64,000 nt of DNA from Phycisphaerales bacterium (GTDB lineage: Bacteria > Planctomycetota > Phycisphaerae > UBA1845 > Fen-1342): contig JADJWG010000002.1 in the NCBI GenBank assembly GCA_016716475.1, positions 620,001 to 684,000 on the forward strand, in the 5' to 3' direction. The notes beneath the pieces are model-generated. The model saw only the letters and a program-made list of their open reading frames with translations. It was not told where the DNA came from and made no database searches. This document shows, piece by piece, positions 61,992-64,000 of the stretch. Position 1 is the first letter of the stretch; each line of letters opens with the position of its first letter. A program made the position numbers and the translations under genes.

Positions 61992-62735
61992 TCAGCGTGG
62001 ATCCGTGGTCGGCAGACCCTCGAACAGTGTGGCCCCGACACGGATGTGCGTGGCACCCTCTTCGATGGCTACGGTGAAGTCCTGGCTCATTCCCATCGAC
62101 AACTCCTCGCAGTGGTGGGGGGCGATCAACTGCGGACGCAATTCGTCCCGGAGGGCGCGCAGCCGGGTGAAATGCGGCCGGGATGCCTCCGGGTCCTCGT
62201 CATAGGGTGCCATCGCCATCAGGCCGCACAGGCGCAAATGAGGGTGGCGGGTCACCTCCAGCGCGAGTCCGGCTGCGGCCTCCGGCGTGACCCCGTCCTT
62301 GTTGGCCTCGCCGGCCACGTTCACCTCGATCAGTACACCGACCACACTGCCCGCGGCGGACGCAGCGGCATCAAGGACGCCCGCAAGGCGCGGATTGTCC
62401 AGCGAGTGCAGCCGGTGCAGGTGCGGCACGACAAGGCGGGCCTTGTTTCGCTGTAAGTGCCCGACGAGGTGCCAGCGGGGGCGGGGCGTCGCCCCCCCGG
62501 CGGATGCCAGCTCGGCCGCCCGGGCGACCAATTGCTGCGGGCGACTTTCGCCGAGGTCGGTGACACCAAGATCGAGCAGCGCACGACAGAGCGCCGGTGC
62601 GACGTACTTGGTGACCGCGATGAGGGTTACCGCAGCCGGATCCCGTCCGGCGCGTCCGGCGGCGGCCGCGATCGCCGCGCGAACCCGGTCCACGTTGTGA
62701 CGCAGGCCGTCCAGCTCTTGCCGGGATACCTCCAC
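61992..62735 (-). CDS. yggS: Pyridoxal phosphate homeostasis protein (YggS/PROSC family)
   Basis: 247 residues. The family binds PLP without known catalysis and helps control vitamin B6 and amino-acid pools. Lys43 in 'LIAVTKY' is the PLP-binding residue. Other motifs: 'GVTDLGESRPQQLV', 'RWHLVGHLQRNKAR', 'LIEVNVAGEANKDG', 'LSMGMSQDFTVAIEEGATHI' and 'RVGATLFEG'. The GTG at 62735 is supported by GGAG eight bases upstream. It heads the minus-strand group that contains the two small membrane proteins and the ClpN protein. Confidence 0.95.
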   Translation of the reverse strand: MEVSRQELDGLRHNVDRVRAAIAAAAGRAGRDPAAVTLIAVTKYVAPALCRALLDLGVTDLGESRPQQLVARAAELASAGGATPRPRWHLVGHLQRNKARLVVPHLHRLHSLDNPRLAGVLDAAASAAGSVVGVLIEVNVAGEANKDGVTPEAAAGLALEVTRHPHLRLCGLMAMAPYDEDPEASRPHFTRLRALRDELRPQLIAPHHCEELSMGMSQDFTVAIEEGATHIRVGATLFEGLPTTDPR

Positions 62736-62814
62736 GATGCCACTCCGCAGGCGTCCCGGTGTTCACCGCGTACCCATAGTGCGGAACGCGCCCGGATTCT
62801 ATACTGTGCCGCAC

Positions 62815-64000
62815 ATGTGGGAAATCTTGAACGTACTGCCGAGCAGCGGCCCGGACCTTTGGGCCGTGCTCATCGAACTGGTCCTGATCGGACTGTGCGT
62901 CAACTGGTGTGCCGGCGTATTGCAGGGGACACGCGGCACACGGCCGTTGCGCGGCGTCATCCTGATCCTGCTGGTGGCCACGCTCCTGGTGCGTATCCTG
63001 GCAGTGCGATTCGAATGGGACCGTCTCGCGCTCCTGTATCGTTACGTGCTCTATGCCCTGGCGTTCATCGCTCTGGTGGTCTTCCAGCCGGAATTACGAC
63101 GAGCAGTCATTCGGGTGGGCGATGTGCGCCTGCGGCGGCGCCGTGGGGTGCAATCGCAGGTCGTGTCCGCGCTGGTGAAGTCGGCCGGTTTCCTGTCGCG
63201 GAACAAATACGGCGCCTTGATTGCGATTCAGCGGGGGGTCGACCTGTCGGGCTGGGCCGAGAACGGCACGATGATCCGTGGTGAGGTGTCTGCAAACCTC
63301 CTCAACACGATCTTCTTTCCGAACAATCCGCTGCACGACCTGGGCGTGATCGTGCGCGGCAACCGGGTCCTGGCCGCGAATTGCCAGTTTCCCGCGGCTG
63401 ATAGTGACGAGGTCGACATCGCGCTGGGCAGCCGGCATCTGGCGGCACTCGGCATGAGCTACGAGACGGATGCGCTGGTGCTCGTGGTGTCGGAGGAGAC
63501 AGGCGTCATTTCACTTGCCGACAATGGGAAGCTGACGCGCTACCTGTCGCTCGACGATCTGTCGGACGAACTCGAGCGACGGCTGGCGGGTCGCTTCTTC
63601 CAGGGTGAACTCGGTGGGGCTTCGATGAACGAGCAGCTCTCGCAGGTATGGCGTGCGCTGCGGCGTGTGCTGGTAGTGGTTCCCATCACGGTGATCGTGT
63701 GGTACGTCGCAGATCAGGCGACTTACGCGACCGACGGCTGTCGGATTCGGCTCGATGTGCGTCCGCCTGCCGGACGGGAAGTGGTCATGGACAATGTGCC
63801 CTTGACCTTCGAGGCCAGCTTCAGCGGACCAGGACGAGCCATCAAGCGGCTGCGCGACACCTACTCGGCCGAACCGCTGACGGTGACCTGGAACCTGCCC
63901 GAAGATTTCGTACCGCGCGCAGAACCATACGTGCTCAGCGCGCGGGAGCGCCGTTTGCAGCGGATGATCGCGGAGAGTCCGGAAATCCGCGAGCGGGGAA
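62815..64000 (+). CDS. CdaA-type diadenylate cyclase-like protein fused to a YbbR-like region, altered active site, partial
   Basis: At least 395 residues; the 3' end is beyond the window. Three N-terminal membrane helices (about 15-34, 46-63, 76-92) precede a DisA_N/DAC domain, as in CdaA, which makes cyclic di-AMP from two ATP. The domain is recognisable throughout ('VSANLLNTIFFPNNPLHD', 'RVLAANCQFP', 'ALVLVVSEETGVISL'), but the two catalytic motifs are altered: DGA reads Asp175-Leu-Gly, and RHR reads Arg207-His-Leu209. A further membrane helix (about 285-299) and a beta-rich YbbR-like segment follow in the same frame; in most bacteria YbbR is a separate protein. The ATG at 62815 is the first start before the helices. 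Activity is doubtful; a c-di-AMP-sensing or regulatory role is possible. Confidence 0.85.
   Translation, partial: MWEILNVLPSSGPDLWAVLIELVLIGLCVNWCAGVLQGTRGTRPLRGVILILLVATLLVRILAVRFEWDRLALLYRYVLYALAFIALVVFQPELRRAVIRVGDVRLRRRRGVQSQVVSALVKSAGFLSRNKYGALIAIQRGVDLSGWAENGTMIRGEVSANLLNTIFFPNNPLHDLGVIVRGNRVLAANCQFPAADSDEVDIALGSRHLAALGMSYETDALVLVVSEETGVISLADNGKLTRYLSLDDLSDELERRLAGRFFQGELGGASMNEQLSQVWRALRRVLVVVPITVIVWYVADQATYATDGCRIRLDVRPPAGREVVMDNVPLTFEASFSGPGRAIKRLRDTYSAEPLTVTWNLPEDFVPRAEPYVLSARERRLQRMIAESPEIRERG

Noticed and set aside
1..64000. CRISPR arrays, prophage, integrases or complete insertion sequences
   Set aside because: No regularly spaced repeats and no transposase, integrase or phage structural gene were found on either strand.

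Overview
The window is about 64 kb of GC-rich chromosomal DNA that looks like a planctomycete, probably a Phycisphaerae-type lineage. The pointers are an ECF sigma factor paired with a WD40 Ser/Thr kinase, a Minf_1886-family protein, a BatA-type protein, large secreted proteins carrying Asp/Asn/Cys-rich 'DCNGNGIPD' repeats and dockerin-like ends, an outer membrane (BamA), and many lipoprotein signals. This placement is inferred from gene families; no rRNA is present. There is one tRNA (Gly-GCC). I see no prophage, CRISPR array or complete insertion sequence.

Layout. 1-0.45 kb: 5' part of a sugar transferase, then tRNA-Gly. 1-5 kb: ECF sigma factor and a frameshifted kinase-WD40 protein. 5-13 kb: a small membrane protein, a six-haem secreted cytochrome with a dockerin-like tail, a PQQ-type sugar dehydrogenase lipoprotein, a response regulator with Glu at the phosphoacceptor site, a GHL10 glycosidase lipoprotein and a small lipoprotein. 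13-20 kb: BatA-like protein, ACT protein, frameshifted hydrolase, dprA, lipoprotein. 20-21.4 kb: about 1.5 kb without a convincing gene but with a strong terminator. 21.4-34 kb: giant Cys-rich secreted protein, PKD lipoprotein, GH10-like protein, ComEA-like HhH protein, manA, D-2-hydroxyacid dehydrogenase, small lipoprotein, GNAT, M6 metalloprotease. 34-36 kb: rpmH (bL34), NeuD/PglD-type acyltransferase, small membrane protein. 36-36.6 kb: AT-richer gap containing a 127-bp MITE-like inverted repeat. 36.6-50 kb, all minus strand: two large secreted glycosidase-like proteins, CgeB-like glycosyltransferase, 49-aa membrane protein, AI-2E transporter, Minf_1886 protein, PSP1/RicT protein, BamA. 50-55.5 kb: a corrinoid methyltransfer cluster. 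55.6-60.6 kb: compact type II secretion/type IV pilus-like operon. 60.6-64 kb: ClpN-only protein, two small membrane proteins, YggS, and a CdaA-like protein running off the end.

The most distinctive block is 51.1-55.5 kb: mtaB (all three zinc ligands of methanol:corrinoid methyltransferase are present) followed by a B12-reactivation-domain protein on one strand, and divergently an mtaC-like corrinoid protein followed by a UroD-family protein, around a perfect 10+4+10 palindrome. This suggests methanol or methyl-group use in a planctomycete, but with a UroD-like partner that lacks the thiol ligands of MtaA. Other points worth a second look are the terminal diadenylate cyclase-like protein with altered DGA and RHR motifs, the response regulator with Glu55 instead of Asp, the MITE-like element, and the co-occurrence of dprA, a ComEA-like gene and a pseudopilus operon.
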